Numbered from the stretch's first letter, positions 8,189-14,778 are shown. The stretch: 26,060 bases of DNA from an uncultured Hungatella sp. (GCA_910577935.1 CAJTOT010000003.1:93913-119972), one strand, 5' to 3'. The notes: generated from the sequence alone by a model not told the origin. A program made the numbers and translations.

Positions 8189-10681
8189 ATGAATACAGAA
8201 ACATCTGTAGTATCTTCAGAGGTGAAGAGGCCTCAGTTCGACAAGAACGAGTTTAAGCGTTCGATTATCTACTATATCAAGAATACCTACCGCAAGAGCC
8301 TGAACGAGGCGACTCCCAAGGAGCTGTTCCAGGCTGTGGCCCACGGGGTCAAGGACATCATTGTGGACCGGTGGATCGCCACTTTTAAGGAAGTGGAGAG
8401 GAGCGATGCCAAGATCGTCTACTACCTGTCCATGGAATTTCTTATGGGCCGGGCTCTGGGCAACAGCATCATCAACCTCTGTGCCCAGAAGGAGATCAAA
8501 GAGGTTCTGGATGAGATGGGAGTGGACTTAAACCTGATTGAGGACCAGGAGCCGGACCCGGCTCTGGGGAACGGCGGTCTGGGCCGTCTGGCAGCCTGCT
8601 TTCTGGATTCCCTGGCAACTCTGGGCTATCCGGCCTACGGCTGCGGCATCCGCTATCACTATGGTATGTTCAAGCAGAAGATCGAGGACGGCTATCAGAT
8701 CGAGGTTCCGGACGAGTGGTTAAAGGACGGCAACCCCTTCGAAGTGTGCAACGCGGAGTATGCCCAGGAGATAAAGTTCGGAGGCAGGGTATCCACCATC
8801 TGGGAGGACGGAAAACAGAAGTTTGTCCAGGAGAGCTACCAGTCTGTCCTGGCTGTACCCTATGATCTTCCCGTTGTAGGTTACGGCAATAATGTGGTGA
8901 ATACCCTGAGAATCTGGGACGCGAAACCGGTGAACACCTTCGGTCTGGACAGCTTCGACAAGGGCGAGTACCAGAAGGCAGTGGAGCAGGAGAACCTGGC
9001 GAGGAACATCTGCGACGTTCTCTATCCCAACGACAACCACTACACGGGCAAGGAGCTGCGGTTAAAACAGCAGTATTTCTTTATTTCCGCCAGTGTGCAG
9101 CGGGCCATCAAGAAGTATAAGAGGAACCACGACGATATCCATAAGCTTCATGAAAAGGTGGTGTTCCAGCTCAACGACACCCACCCCACAGTGGCGGTGC
9201 CCGAGCTTATGAGAATTCTTTTAGACGACGAGGGGCTTACTTGGGAGGAGGCGTGGGAGATCACCACCAAGACCTGCGCCTACACTAACCATACCATCAT
9301 GTCTGAGGCACTGGAGAAATGGCCTATCGACCTGTTCTCCAAGCTCCTTCCCCGCATCTATCAGATCGTGGAGGAGATTAACCGCCGGTTTGAGGCTCAG
9401 ATCCGCCACCTGTACCCAGGTGACGAGAGAAAGGTGGAGAAGATGGCCATCCTCTACAACGGCCAGGTCCGCATGGCCCATCTGGCTATCGCGGGAAGCT
9501 TCTCCGTCAACGGCGTGGCAAGACTCCACACGGAGATTCTCAAGAACCAGGAGCTGAAGCATTTCTACGAGATGATGCCGGAGAAGTTTAACAACAAGAC
9601 AAACGGCATCACCCAGAGACGGTTCCTGCTTCACGGCAACCCGCTGCTGGCTGAGTGGGTGACGAAGAAGCTGGGCAGCGACGCCTGGATCACCGACCTG
9701 TCCCGGCTGGCAGGACTGAAAAAGTACGCGGAGGATGAGCAGGCCCAGAAGGAATTTATGGAGATCAAGTACCAGAACAAGCTGCGCCTGGCAAAATATA
9801 TCAAAGAGAACAACGGCATCGACGTGGACCCCAACTCGATTTTCGACGTGCAGGTAAAGAGGCTTCATGAGTACAAGAGGCAGCTGATGAACATTCTCCA
9901 CGTGATTCATCTTTACAACCAGTTAAAAGACAATCCCGAGCTGGATATGGTGCCCAGGACCTTCATCTTCGGAGCCAAGGCGGCCGCGGGATACCGCAGG
10001 GCAAAGCTGACGATCAAGCTGATCAACTCTGTGGCCGACGTGGTGAACAACGACCCGGATATCAACGGCAGGCTGAAGGTGGTATTTATCGAGGACTACC
10101 GTGTGAGCAACGCGGAGATCATCTTTGCCGCCGCGGATGTCAGCGAGCAGATCTCCACAGCCAGCAAGGAGGCTTCCGGCACCGGAAACATGAAGTTCAT
10201 GTTAAACGGCGCCCTGACCATCGGGACCATGGATGGAGCCAACGTTGAGATCGTGGAGGAGGTAGGCGATGACAACGTGTTTATCTTCGGCATGTCCGCC
10301 GATCAGGTAATTGAGTACGAGAAGAACGGAGGCTATTACCCCATCGATATCTACAACAGCAACCAGAATCTGCGCAGGGTGATGAACCAGCTCATCGACG
10401 GCACCTTCTCTCCCCAGAACCCCAACCTGTTCAGGGAGATCCACGACTCTCTGCTCAGCGGCAACGCCATGGACAAAGCAGACACATACTTTATCATGGG
10501 AGACGCGAAGTCTTACGCAGATGCCCAGAAGCGGGTGGACCGGGACTACAGGGACAAAGCCTGGTGGGCAAAGGCAGCCATACTCAACGTGGCATGCGCC
10601 GGCAAATTCAGCTCCGACAGAACCATCCAGGAGTACGTGGATGAACTGTGGCACCTGGATAAGATCGAAGTGAATGTATAA
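8189..10681 (+). CDS. glgP: Glycogen/alpha-glucan phosphorylase
   Basis: It releases glucose 1-phosphate from glycogen or maltodextrin using phosphate and pyridoxal phosphate. The length, 830 aa, is normal for the family. Recognisable segments in order: YYLSMEFLMGRALGNSI and ALGNGGLGRLAACFLDS near the N-terminus, YGIRYHYGMF-like substrate-site residues, QLNDTHP, TCAYTNHT, KTNGITQRR, and EASGTGNMKFMLNGALTIG, whose Lys (residue 669) is the PLP lysine. The ATG has GGAGAGGAG 10 nt upstream, so independent initiation is likely even though the ileS frame reads through. It follows ileS behind the T-box and ends before a 10-bp terminator. Pairing a synthetase gene with a glucan phosphorylase in one transcript is unusual and has no obvious metabolic reason. 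Confidence 0.95.
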   Translation: MNTETSVVSSEVKRPQFDKNEFKRSIIYYIKNTYRKSLNEATPKELFQAVAHGVKDIIVDRWIATFKEVERSDAKIVYYLSMEFLMGRALGNSIINLCAQKEIKEVLDEMGVDLNLIEDQEPDPALGNGGLGRLAACFLDSLATLGYPAYGCGIRYHYGMFKQKIEDGYQIEVPDEWLKDGNPFEVCNAEYAQEIKFGGRVSTIWEDGKQKFVQESYQSVLAVPYDLPVVGYGNNVVNTLRIWDAKPVNTFGLDSFDKGEYQKAVEQENLARNICDVLYPNDNHYTGKELRLKQQYFFISASVQRAIKKYKRNHDDIHKLHEKVVFQLNDTHPTVAVPELMRILLDDEGLTWEEAWEITTKTCAYTNHTIMSEALEKWPIDLFSKLLPRIYQIVEEINRRFEAQIRHLYPGDERKVEKMAILYNGQVRMAHLAIAGSFSVNGVARLHTEILKNQELKHFYEMMPEKFNNKTNGITQRRFLLHGNPLLAEWVTKKLGSDAWITDLSRLAGLKKYAEDEQAQKEFMEIKYQNKLRLAKYIKENNGIDVDPNSIFDVQVKRLHEYKRQLMNILHVIHLYNQLKDNPELDMVPRTFIFGAKAAAGYRRAKLTIKLINSVADVVNNDPDINGRLKVVFIEDYRVSNAEIIFAAADVSEQISTASKEASGTGNMKFMLNGALTIGTMDGANVEIVEEVGDDNVFIFGMSADQVIEYEKNGGYYPIDIYNSNQNLRRVMNQLIDGTFSPQNPNLFREIHDSLLSGNAMDKADTYFIMGDAKSYADAQKRVDRDYRDKAWWAKAAILNVACAGKFSSDRTIQEYVDELWHLDKIEVNV

Positions 10682-10685
10682 GGAT

Positions 10686-10715
10686 GTATAAATCGGCTCC
10701 CCCTCTTCATAGAGA
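10686..10715 (+). promoter_or_regulatory. Candidate sigma-E promoter of spoIID
   Basis: GTATAAA (10686-10692), 15 nt and CATAGAGA (10708-10715) partly match the sigma-E pattern (KMATATT, 13-15 nt, CATACANT). spoIID is a sigma-E gene in Bacillus and Clostridia. A start would fall near 10722-10726, inside the 3' arm of the glgP terminator. Such a transcript would lack the 5' arm and keep its ribosome binding site free. The -35 match is weak. Confidence 0.35.
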
Positions 10716-10736
10716 TATAGAAGAGGGGGATTTTTT
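10699..10736 (+). terminator. glgP terminator overlapping the spoIID ribosome binding site
   Basis: CCCCCTCTTC (10699-10708) and GAAGAGGGGG (10720-10729) form a perfect 10-bp stem with an 11-nt loop, followed by A and six T. The T run directly abuts the spoIID ATG at 10737, and the AGGGGG of the 3' arm is the only Shine-Dalgarno candidate for spoIID. Confidence 0.85.
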
Positions 10737-11669
10737 ATGCGCAGATTCTGGCTTTTTTGTATTATGGCAGTGCTGTTTCCCTATGTGACGACCCTGGCCT
10801 TCAGCGGGACGATCACTGGGGCCGGAGGCGGAAATTCCGGCCAGGGACAGCTGACCGGAGGAAAGAGAATCCGTCTGGACAGGCAGGGGCAGGGCTATGT
10901 GGATGTGGAGGAGTATCTGGTGGGGGTGGTGGCCAGGCAGATGCCGGCAGACTATGAGGAGGAGGCATTGAAGGCCCAGGCTGTCATCGCCAGAACCTAT
11001 GTCTGCCGACAGATGGAGGGGAGAACGGAGATAGCCCAGTCGGAACTCAACATAGAGTACTTGGAAGAACAGCAGATGGAAAAATTGTGGGGAAAGCCCC
11101 GGTTTCTGGAGTATTATCAGAAAGTGCGCCAGGCGGTTGAAGAGACCAGGGGGGCAGTGATGGTTTACGAGGGAGAGTACATAGAACCGTTGTTTCACAG
11201 AATCAGCGCAGGATACACCAGGGAGGGAGATCAGGCCCACCCCTATCTGCCATCCGTGGAGAGCCGGGAGGATATGGAGGCAGAAGGCTACCTGACGGTG
11301 GCTGTGTGGACGCCGGGACAGTTTACGGAGCTGATTCATCAGATGAAAGAGGGGGAGAGCCTGACAGAAGATCAGATACCCCAGTCTATCCAGCCCATCA
11401 CCAGGGACACGGCCGGGTACATGACAGAAATCCAGATCGGAAGCCATGTCTTCGACGGGGAATCTGTGCGTGAGGCCTTGGGGCTTCCCTCCGCGGCATT
11501 TGCGCTGGAAAGCTACGAGGGAGGGGTGCGGGCTGTCTGCCGGGGACAAGGGCACGGTTACGGCATGAGCCAGTACGGCGCCCACAGGAAGGCAGCATCA
11601 GGCATGAAAGCGGAGGAGATCCTGTCCGCCTATTACAAGAATATCGAAATAATTTGGGAAGAACAATGA
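10737..11669 (+). CDS. spoIID: Stage II sporulation protein D (SpoIID/LytB family)
   Basis: SpoIID is the mother-cell membrane lytic transglycosylase of the DMP engulfment complex. A hydrophobic N-terminal segment (residues 4-22) acts as anchor or signal. The SpoIID domain follows: VDVEEYLVGVVARQMPADY (55-73), EALKAQAVIARTY (76-88), ETRGAVMVYEGEYIEPLFH and the C-terminal GQGHGYGMSQYGAHRKA (270-286) with ILSAYY. The catalytic Glu of the family (E88 of B. subtilis, in an 'EMP' context) is Gln68 here. The Cys/His cluster often found after ARTY is also not evident. The length, 310 aa, is usual. The start is fixed by the preceding terminator, whose G-rich arm is the ribosome binding site. spoIIQ follows 45 nt downstream, the known clostridial order, although no spoIIID comes next. 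Confidence 0.92.
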   Translation: MRRFWLFCIMAVLFPYVTTLAFSGTITGAGGGNSGQGQLTGGKRIRLDRQGQGYVDVEEYLVGVVARQMPADYEEEALKAQAVIARTYVCRQMEGRTEIAQSELNIEYLEEQQMEKLWGKPRFLEYYQKVRQAVEETRGAVMVYEGEYIEPLFHRISAGYTREGDQAHPYLPSVESREDMEAEGYLTVAVWTPGQFTELIHQMKEGESLTEDQIPQSIQPITRDTAGYMTEIQIGSHVFDGESVREALGLPSAAFALESYEGGVRAVCRGQGHGYGMSQYGAHRKAASGMKAEEILSAYYKNIEIIWEEQ

Positions 11670-11696
11670 ATAACTCTGGAACCTTTGGTAAGAATA
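11668..11696 (+). promoter_or_regulatory. Candidate sigma-F promoter of spoIIQ
   Basis: GAATA (11668-11672), a 14-nt spacer and GGTAAGAATA (11687-11696) fit the sigma-F pattern GYATA-N15-GGNNANAHTR: the -10 matches at every defined position and the -35 at four of five. The start would lie about 13 nt before the GTG. Forespore-specific sigma-F control of spoIIQ is established in other spore formers, so the site makes sense. Confidence 0.5.
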
Positions 11697-11714
11697 GTAC
11701 CGAGGTGATAAACG

Positions 11715-12536
11715 GTGAAAGAGAGATTCAATCAAATGTTCAAGGACAAACTATTTCTTGTCATGTTGGTGCTGGGCCTGCTGACTATTGTTGCCGCAGC
11801 AGGAGTCGTTACGATTCAAAGAGGAAATGTCCCGGGGGAAGAAAATCCCTACATGGAAAATATGCAGGGGACTATAATTGCAGAAGAGGAGACAACAAAG
11901 GCAGAGGAACAGGTGGCAGGCACTGCCGACGCTCAGAGAGAGCAGATGGTTACCGCCTCTGACAGCCGTACAGAAGAAGCCAGGAAAGACACGGAAACCA
12001 CCGAGGCCGCCAGACCGGCCAGGACAGCCCAGACCAATCAGGAGACGGCGGCTGACACCGGCAGCCTTCAGGCAGCCCCGGCAGACTCAGGGCTGGAAAA
12101 CGCCGTGTCCCTGGTGCTGGATTTTTCCGACACAAGCCGTATGGCATGGCCGGTTATGGGCAATATTCTCCTGGATTACAGCATGGATACCACCATCTAT
12201 TTTCCGACCCTGGATCAGTACCAGGTAAACCCCGGAGTGGTGATTCAGGCTGAGGTGAGCCAGCCCGTGGCGGCTCCTGCCAATGCCAGGGTGGTGGCGG
12301 TCAGCGCGGACGAAGAACTGGGGAACTTTGTGGTTCTGGATCTGGGCAACAATTACACGGCTACCTGCGGCCAGCTCAAGGAGATCCAGGTGGTGGAAAA
12401 CGAGTACCTGGAGGCGGGACAAGTCATGGGTTACGTGGCGGAGCCTACCAAATATTATTCTGTGGAGGGCAGCAACGTATACTTCCAGCTGGAGCACGAA
12501 GGAAACAAAGTGGACCCTGTGGATTACTTTGAATAA
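11715..12536 (+). CDS. spoIIQ: SpoIIQ-type forespore engulfment protein with degenerate LytM domain
   Basis: A bitopic protein: a short basic N-terminus, one membrane helix (about residues 13-33, LFLVMLVLGLLTIVAAAGVV), a Glu/Thr/Ala-rich low-complexity linker (about 45-125) and a C-terminal LytM/M23 fold. SpoIIQ sits in the forespore membrane and pairs with mother-cell SpoIIIAH across the septum. M23 landmarks can be aligned (GNFVVLDLGNN, EAGQVMGYV, GNKVDPVDYF), but the HxH zinc motif near the end is replaced by NVY (254-256) and no other zinc His is evident, so the domain should be structural. B. subtilis SpoIIQ is likewise degenerate, while C. difficile SpoIIQ keeps the metal site. The start is GTG at 11715 with GAGGTGAT just upstream. 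It lies 45 nt after spoIID and has its own sigma-F-like promoter. Confidence 0.88.
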   Translation: MKERFNQMFKDKLFLVMLVLGLLTIVAAAGVVTIQRGNVPGEENPYMENMQGTIIAEEETTKAEEQVAGTADAQREQMVTASDSRTEEARKDTETTEAARPARTAQTNQETAADTGSLQAAPADSGLENAVSLVLDFSDTSRMAWPVMGNILLDYSMDTTIYFPTLDQYQVNPGVVIQAEVSQPVAAPANARVVAVSADEELGNFVVLDLGNNYTATCGQLKEIQVVENEYLEAGQVMGYVAEPTKYYSVEGSNVYFQLEHEGNKVDPVDYFE

Positions 12537-12563
12537 ATGATTTTTGAAGAGCTTAAAATGGTG

Positions 12564-12608
12564 AACAGGGCTGTGTCCGCCGGAAGAACGGCAGGCACGG
12601 CCCTGTTT
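12564..12608 (+). terminator. spoIIQ terminator
   Basis: AACAGGGCTGTGTCCGCC (from 12564) pairs with GGCAGGCACGGCCCTGTT, giving about 17 pairs with one mismatch and a GGAAGAAC loop. It is followed by a short T-rich TTTG. The stem is very stable although the T tract is short. Confidence 0.7.
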
Positions 12609-12641
12609 GACGCCCTCTCCATGTCCGGACCGTGTCTGGAA

Positions 12642-12667
12642 AACCCGGATCGGGCAGGATTCGGGTT
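12642..12667. repeat. Second hairpin downstream of spoIIQ
   Basis: AACCCGGATC (12642-12651) pairs with GATTCGGGTT (12658-12667) with one G-U pair, loop GGGCAG. No T run follows on either strand. It may be a processing or protective hairpin, or part of a regulatory region ahead of the downstream promoter. Confidence 0.4.
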
Positions 12668-12687
12668 CTGGAAAATCGAAGGAAAGC

Positions 12688-12721
12688 GGAACGGATTTCA
12701 AGAAATGGAACGGACTTCAAG
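12688..12721 (+). repeat. Tandem 15-bp direct repeat upstream of the structured-RNA promoter
   Basis: GGAACGGATTTCAAG (12688-12702) and GGAACGGACTTCAAG (12707-12721) differ at one base and are 19 bp apart start to start, close to two helical turns. The second copy ends 30 bp before the -35 at 12752, a typical position for an activator binding twice on one DNA face. The regulator is unknown. Confidence 0.55.
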
Positions 12722-12751
12722 TATAGGTATGACGAAGATTGAAAATACTTC

Positions 12752-12780
12752 TTGAATCTGAACCTGTCTTGTGCTAGAAT
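12752..12780 (+). promoter_or_regulatory. Sigma-A-type promoter of the structured RNA
   Basis: TTGAAT (12752-12757), a 17-nt spacer and TAGAAT (12775-12780) form a good vegetative promoter with a start near 12787. Confidence 0.65.
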
Positions 12781-12786
12781 AAAAAT

Positions 12787-13014
12787 GACAATCAAAAAAG
12801 CATAGCACCTGCCCAAGTGTTGGGGCACTCAGGCAGGTGTGAAAAGTGTTTTGGCGAACACTTCTCACAATGGGGCTACCACTACTATGCAGATTTCATT
12901 ATAACTCATAAGATGAGTTTAGGCAAGATGGAATTTGCAAAGGAGTTTATTTGTAGTACATAGAAGTTTCAGCAAGGTGAGAGTGAGCACAGAGGCCTGG
13001 CACCTTGCTTTTTT
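12787..13014 (+). ncRNA. Highly structured RNA of about 230 nt (class not identified)
   Basis: A good promoter and an intrinsic terminator bracket dense secondary structure. GCATAG/CTATGC (12800-12805 with 12885-12890) encloses two hairpins: CACCTGCC/GGCAGGTG (12806-12813 with 12832-12839), capped by AGTG/CACT with loop TTGGGG, and an approximately 12-bp stem (from 12841) whose arms are AAGTGTT and AACACTT. A third domain pairs GCAGATTTCATT (12889-12900) with GATGGAATTTGC (12927-12938) over all 12 positions and is capped by AACTCAT/ATGAGTT. TGGGGC occurs twice in single-stranded positions (12821-12826, 12871-12876). CTATG 12885-12889 could pair instead with CATAG 12959-12963. It is either a stand-alone RNA, perhaps of an abundant Firmicute class such as raiA (I cannot confirm this), or an attenuating leader for the secreted protein 36 nt downstream. 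Confidence 0.7.
12972..13014 (+). terminator. Terminator of the structured RNA
   Basis: GCAAGGTG (12972-12979) and CACCTTGC (13001-13008) form a perfect 8-bp stem around a 21-nt loop, followed by six T. It ends 35 nt before the next start codon, so it can act as an RNA 3' end or as an attenuator. Confidence 0.85.
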
Positions 13015-13049
13015 GATGTCCACAAAATAACAGGGAGAGTTGTTGGACA

Positions 13050-13418
13050 ATGTGCGGTAAAGCCAGTATGATTGTGGCGGCCATGGCCGCGGCCGGCATA
13101 GGGGTCCTGTCAATGAACACCGCGCTCCCCGTGAGAGAGGCGAGTGCCGGAGCAGCAGATGAAATTGCAGAACAGGACTTTATGATATGCCAGAGTTATA
13201 ATTTTACCACAGGCGATTACAGAGATACCATTCTAAACGTGGTTGCGGACACCTCCAGACAGGATATCAAAGAGCTGTATGGGAAGATACAGGATTTCCA
13301 GACCGCGATGAATGGGGAATCAGACAGACTGACAATCAATCTTTACAATTCGACAGAAGACATGAACAGCAATATTTGCGCAGGCACAAAAGTGTACTAT
13401 GGAGAAGAGACAGAATAA
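13050..13418 (+). CDS. Small secreted protein of unknown function
   Basis: 122 aa. The N-terminus looks like a signal peptide: a Lys-containing start, an Ala/Gly/Ile-rich core (MIVAAMAAAGIGVLSM) and an Ala-x-Ala-like end near VREASAGA. The mature part (~85 aa) is hydrophilic and acidic, with CQSYNFTTGDYRDTILNVVADTS, a helical segment KELYGKIQDFQTAM and a single late Cys in NICAGTKVYYGEE. I recognise no family. GGGAGAG lies 10 nt before the ATG at 13050; an in-frame ATG at codon 7 is an alternative start. It follows the structured RNA and has its own strong terminator, so it may be expressed by read-through of that RNA. Confidence 0.7.
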   Translation: MCGKASMIVAAMAAAGIGVLSMNTALPVREASAGAADEIAEQDFMICQSYNFTTGDYRDTILNVVADTSRQDIKELYGKIQDFQTAMNGESDRLTINLYNSTEDMNSNICAGTKVYYGEETE

Positions 13419-13428
13419 TAAAGTTTTT

Positions 13429-13472
13429 AACAGAAGCGGCCTTGCTTTTTAAGAGGGCAGCTTCTGTTTTTT
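13429..13472 (+). terminator. Terminator after the small secreted protein
   Basis: AACAGAAGC (13429-13437) and GCTTCTGTT (13460-13468) pair perfectly and are followed by a run of T to 13472. It starts 10 nt after the stop codon. Confidence 0.85.
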
Positions 13473-13542
13473 ATTCTGGTCATGTTTCCCGAAGCAGAGC
13501 CGCGGCGAACCTGCTGCTGTCTCCTTTGGATATTCTGCAGCA

Positions 13543-13584
13543 AAACAGGCGCTGTGCCACCATGACGGGAGCATAGCGCTGTTT
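13543..13584 (-). terminator. Candidate terminator of the cotJ operon
   Basis: On the minus strand AACAGCGCT pairs with AGCGCCTGTT (one bulged C) across a 20-nt loop and is followed by TTGC. It lies about 60 nt beyond the cotJC stop. The rest of 13473-13645 shows nothing else. Confidence 0.5.
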
Positions 13585-13645
13585 GCTGTCAGTAGCCTAT
13601 TTCAGGGTCTGAGGTTCTGGGACGGGGCCGGCAGCATCAGGGGTA

Positions 13646-14263
13646 TCACTGTACAGAGCCGCTTCCGGTATTATCGAATGCCGGGTTGAAGGCGTAGAAG
13701 TTGCGGCTGTTAAGATGCTCCTGTACATCCCGGAGGGCTTCGCCGAATCTCTGGAAGTGGACAATCTCTCTTTTGCGGAGGAAACGAATAGGATCGCAGA
13801 CCTCCGGGTCTTTCACCACCCGGAGAATATTGTCATAGGTGGTGCGGGCTTTCTGCTCTGCCGCCATATCCTCAAAAAGATCCGTGATAGGGTCTCCTTT
13901 TGACTGGAACTCGCAGGCGTTGAAAGGCACCCCGCCTGCCGCCTGCGGCCAGATGCCCGTGGTGTGGTCGATGTAGTAGGGGCCGAAGCCCGAAGCCTCG
14001 ATCTGTTCAGGTGTTAAGTCTCTGGTCAGCTGGTGGACGATGGCGGCCACGATCTCAAGGTGGGCCAGTTCTTCGGTGCCTATGTCGGTAAGCACCGCCT
14101 TGCCGATGTCATAGGGCATGGCGTAGCGCTGGGAGAGATAGCGCATGGAGGCGCCCATCTCGCCGTCTGGTCCGCCATACTGACTCATAATAAACTGCGC
14201 CAGCTTCGGATTAGGCTGACTGATATTTACCGGGTACTGCAGCCGTTTCTCATAATTCCACAT
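13646..14263 (-). CDS. cotJC: Spore coat protein CotJC, manganese-catalase family
   Basis: A ferritin-like four-helix Mn-catalase of the spore coat. Candidate dimanganese ligands are visible at Glu35 (PDGEMGASM), Glu65 and His68 (TEELAHLE), Glu136 (AAEQKA) and Glu166 with His169 (REIVHFQRFGEAL). The length, 205 aa, is normal for CotJC and shorter than vegetative Mn-catalases. The ATG at 14263 has AAGGAGGT 9 nt upstream. Its first 37 bp overlap the end of cotJB in another frame. It is the last gene of the FAD/Rieske-cotJA-cotJB-cotJC operon. In B. subtilis the cotJ operon is sigma-E controlled; I found no clear promoter of that type here. Confidence 0.95.
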   Translation of the reverse strand: MWNYEKRLQYPVNISQPNPKLAQFIMSQYGGPDGEMGASMRYLSQRYAMPYDIGKAVLTDIGTEELAHLEIVAAIVHQLTRDLTPEQIEASGFGPYYIDHTTGIWPQAAGGVPFNACEFQSKGDPITDLFEDMAAEQKARTTYDNILRVVKDPEVCDPIRFLRKREIVHFQRFGEALRDVQEHLNSRNFYAFNPAFDNTGSGSVQ

Positions 14264-14523
14264 GTGCTGTTACCTCCTTCCCAGGGCCATTTCCCCTGAA
14301 CCCAAGTCCAATATTGATTAGAACGTACATGATCCACTGTCAGGGGGCCGTAGCCTGCCTCGTAGGCCTCCTTGGCGTCATTCCGTATTTTCGCGACATA
14401 CTGGTAGTAGCCAAGGGCCGCCTGGTCGCAGGGGTGGGTATCCAAAAACAAAAGCACGTCGTCCATGGCAAAGCTGGCCTGGTCAATGACCGTCAACAGC
14501 TGATTGGGATCGGAAACCGGCAT
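14227..14523 (-). CDS. cotJB: Spore coat protein CotJB
   Basis: 98 aa. The CotJB family pattern is clear: LLTVIDQASFAMDDVLLFLDTHP, ALGYYQYVAKIRNDAKEAYE and GPLTVDHVRSNQYWTW followed by WPWEGG. I start at the ATG at 14523, 8 nt after AGGAGG. A GTG at 14532 falls too close to that site. The start overlaps the cotJA stop as TAATG (one shared A), which implies translational coupling. The C-terminus continues about 13 residues past WPWEGG into the cotJC start region, slightly longer than I expect for the family. It is needed, with CotJA, for coat assembly of CotJC in Bacillus. Confidence 0.93.
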   Translation of the reverse strand: MPVSDPNQLLTVIDQASFAMDDVLLFLDTHPCDQAALGYYQYVAKIRNDAKEAYEAGYGPLTVDHVRSNQYWTWVQGKWPWEGGNSTCGIMRNGCSTR

Positions 14524-14753
14524 TATTGGCACCTCCTCATATTAAAAGTCAGATCGAGATCCGGGAAAATGGTTCCTCTCTGGAATCCTTTTTCCAGAGA
14601 ATAGGTCTGCTGCCACTGCTGCCACGGAACGTACCCCATGCCTACGGGGGACTGTTCCATGGCGCCCGGCCGGGTGTTGGGGCAGGAAAACTGAGCGGCA
14701 GCCTGCCCGCCGGCGGTATAGCCCACTGTCTGGTTGCTGTAAGAACAAGCCAT
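14523..14753 (-). CDS. cotJA: Spore coat associated protein CotJA
   Basis: 76 aa. The core GMGYVPWQQWQQTYSLEKGF and GTIFPDLDLTF is the CotJA signature (VPWQxW...GTxFPxLxxPF). A Gly/Ala/Ser/Gln N-terminal tail with two Cys precedes it, and it ends NMRRCQ. AAAGGAG lies 5 nt before the ATG at 14753. It follows the FAD/Rieske gene by only 25 bp on the same strand, so the four genes probably form one transcript. Confidence 0.93.
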   Translation of the reverse strand: MACSYSNQTVGYTAGGQAAAQFSCPNTRPGAMEQSPVGMGYVPWQQWQQTYSLEKGFQRGTIFPDLDLTFNMRRCQ

Positions 14754-14778
14754 AGAAACTCCTTTCTGGAAGGTGGTG

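Noticed and set aside
12537..12755. 72-codon ORF directly after spoIIQ
   Set aside because: It has no Shine-Dalgarno and spans the spoIIQ terminator and the direct repeats.
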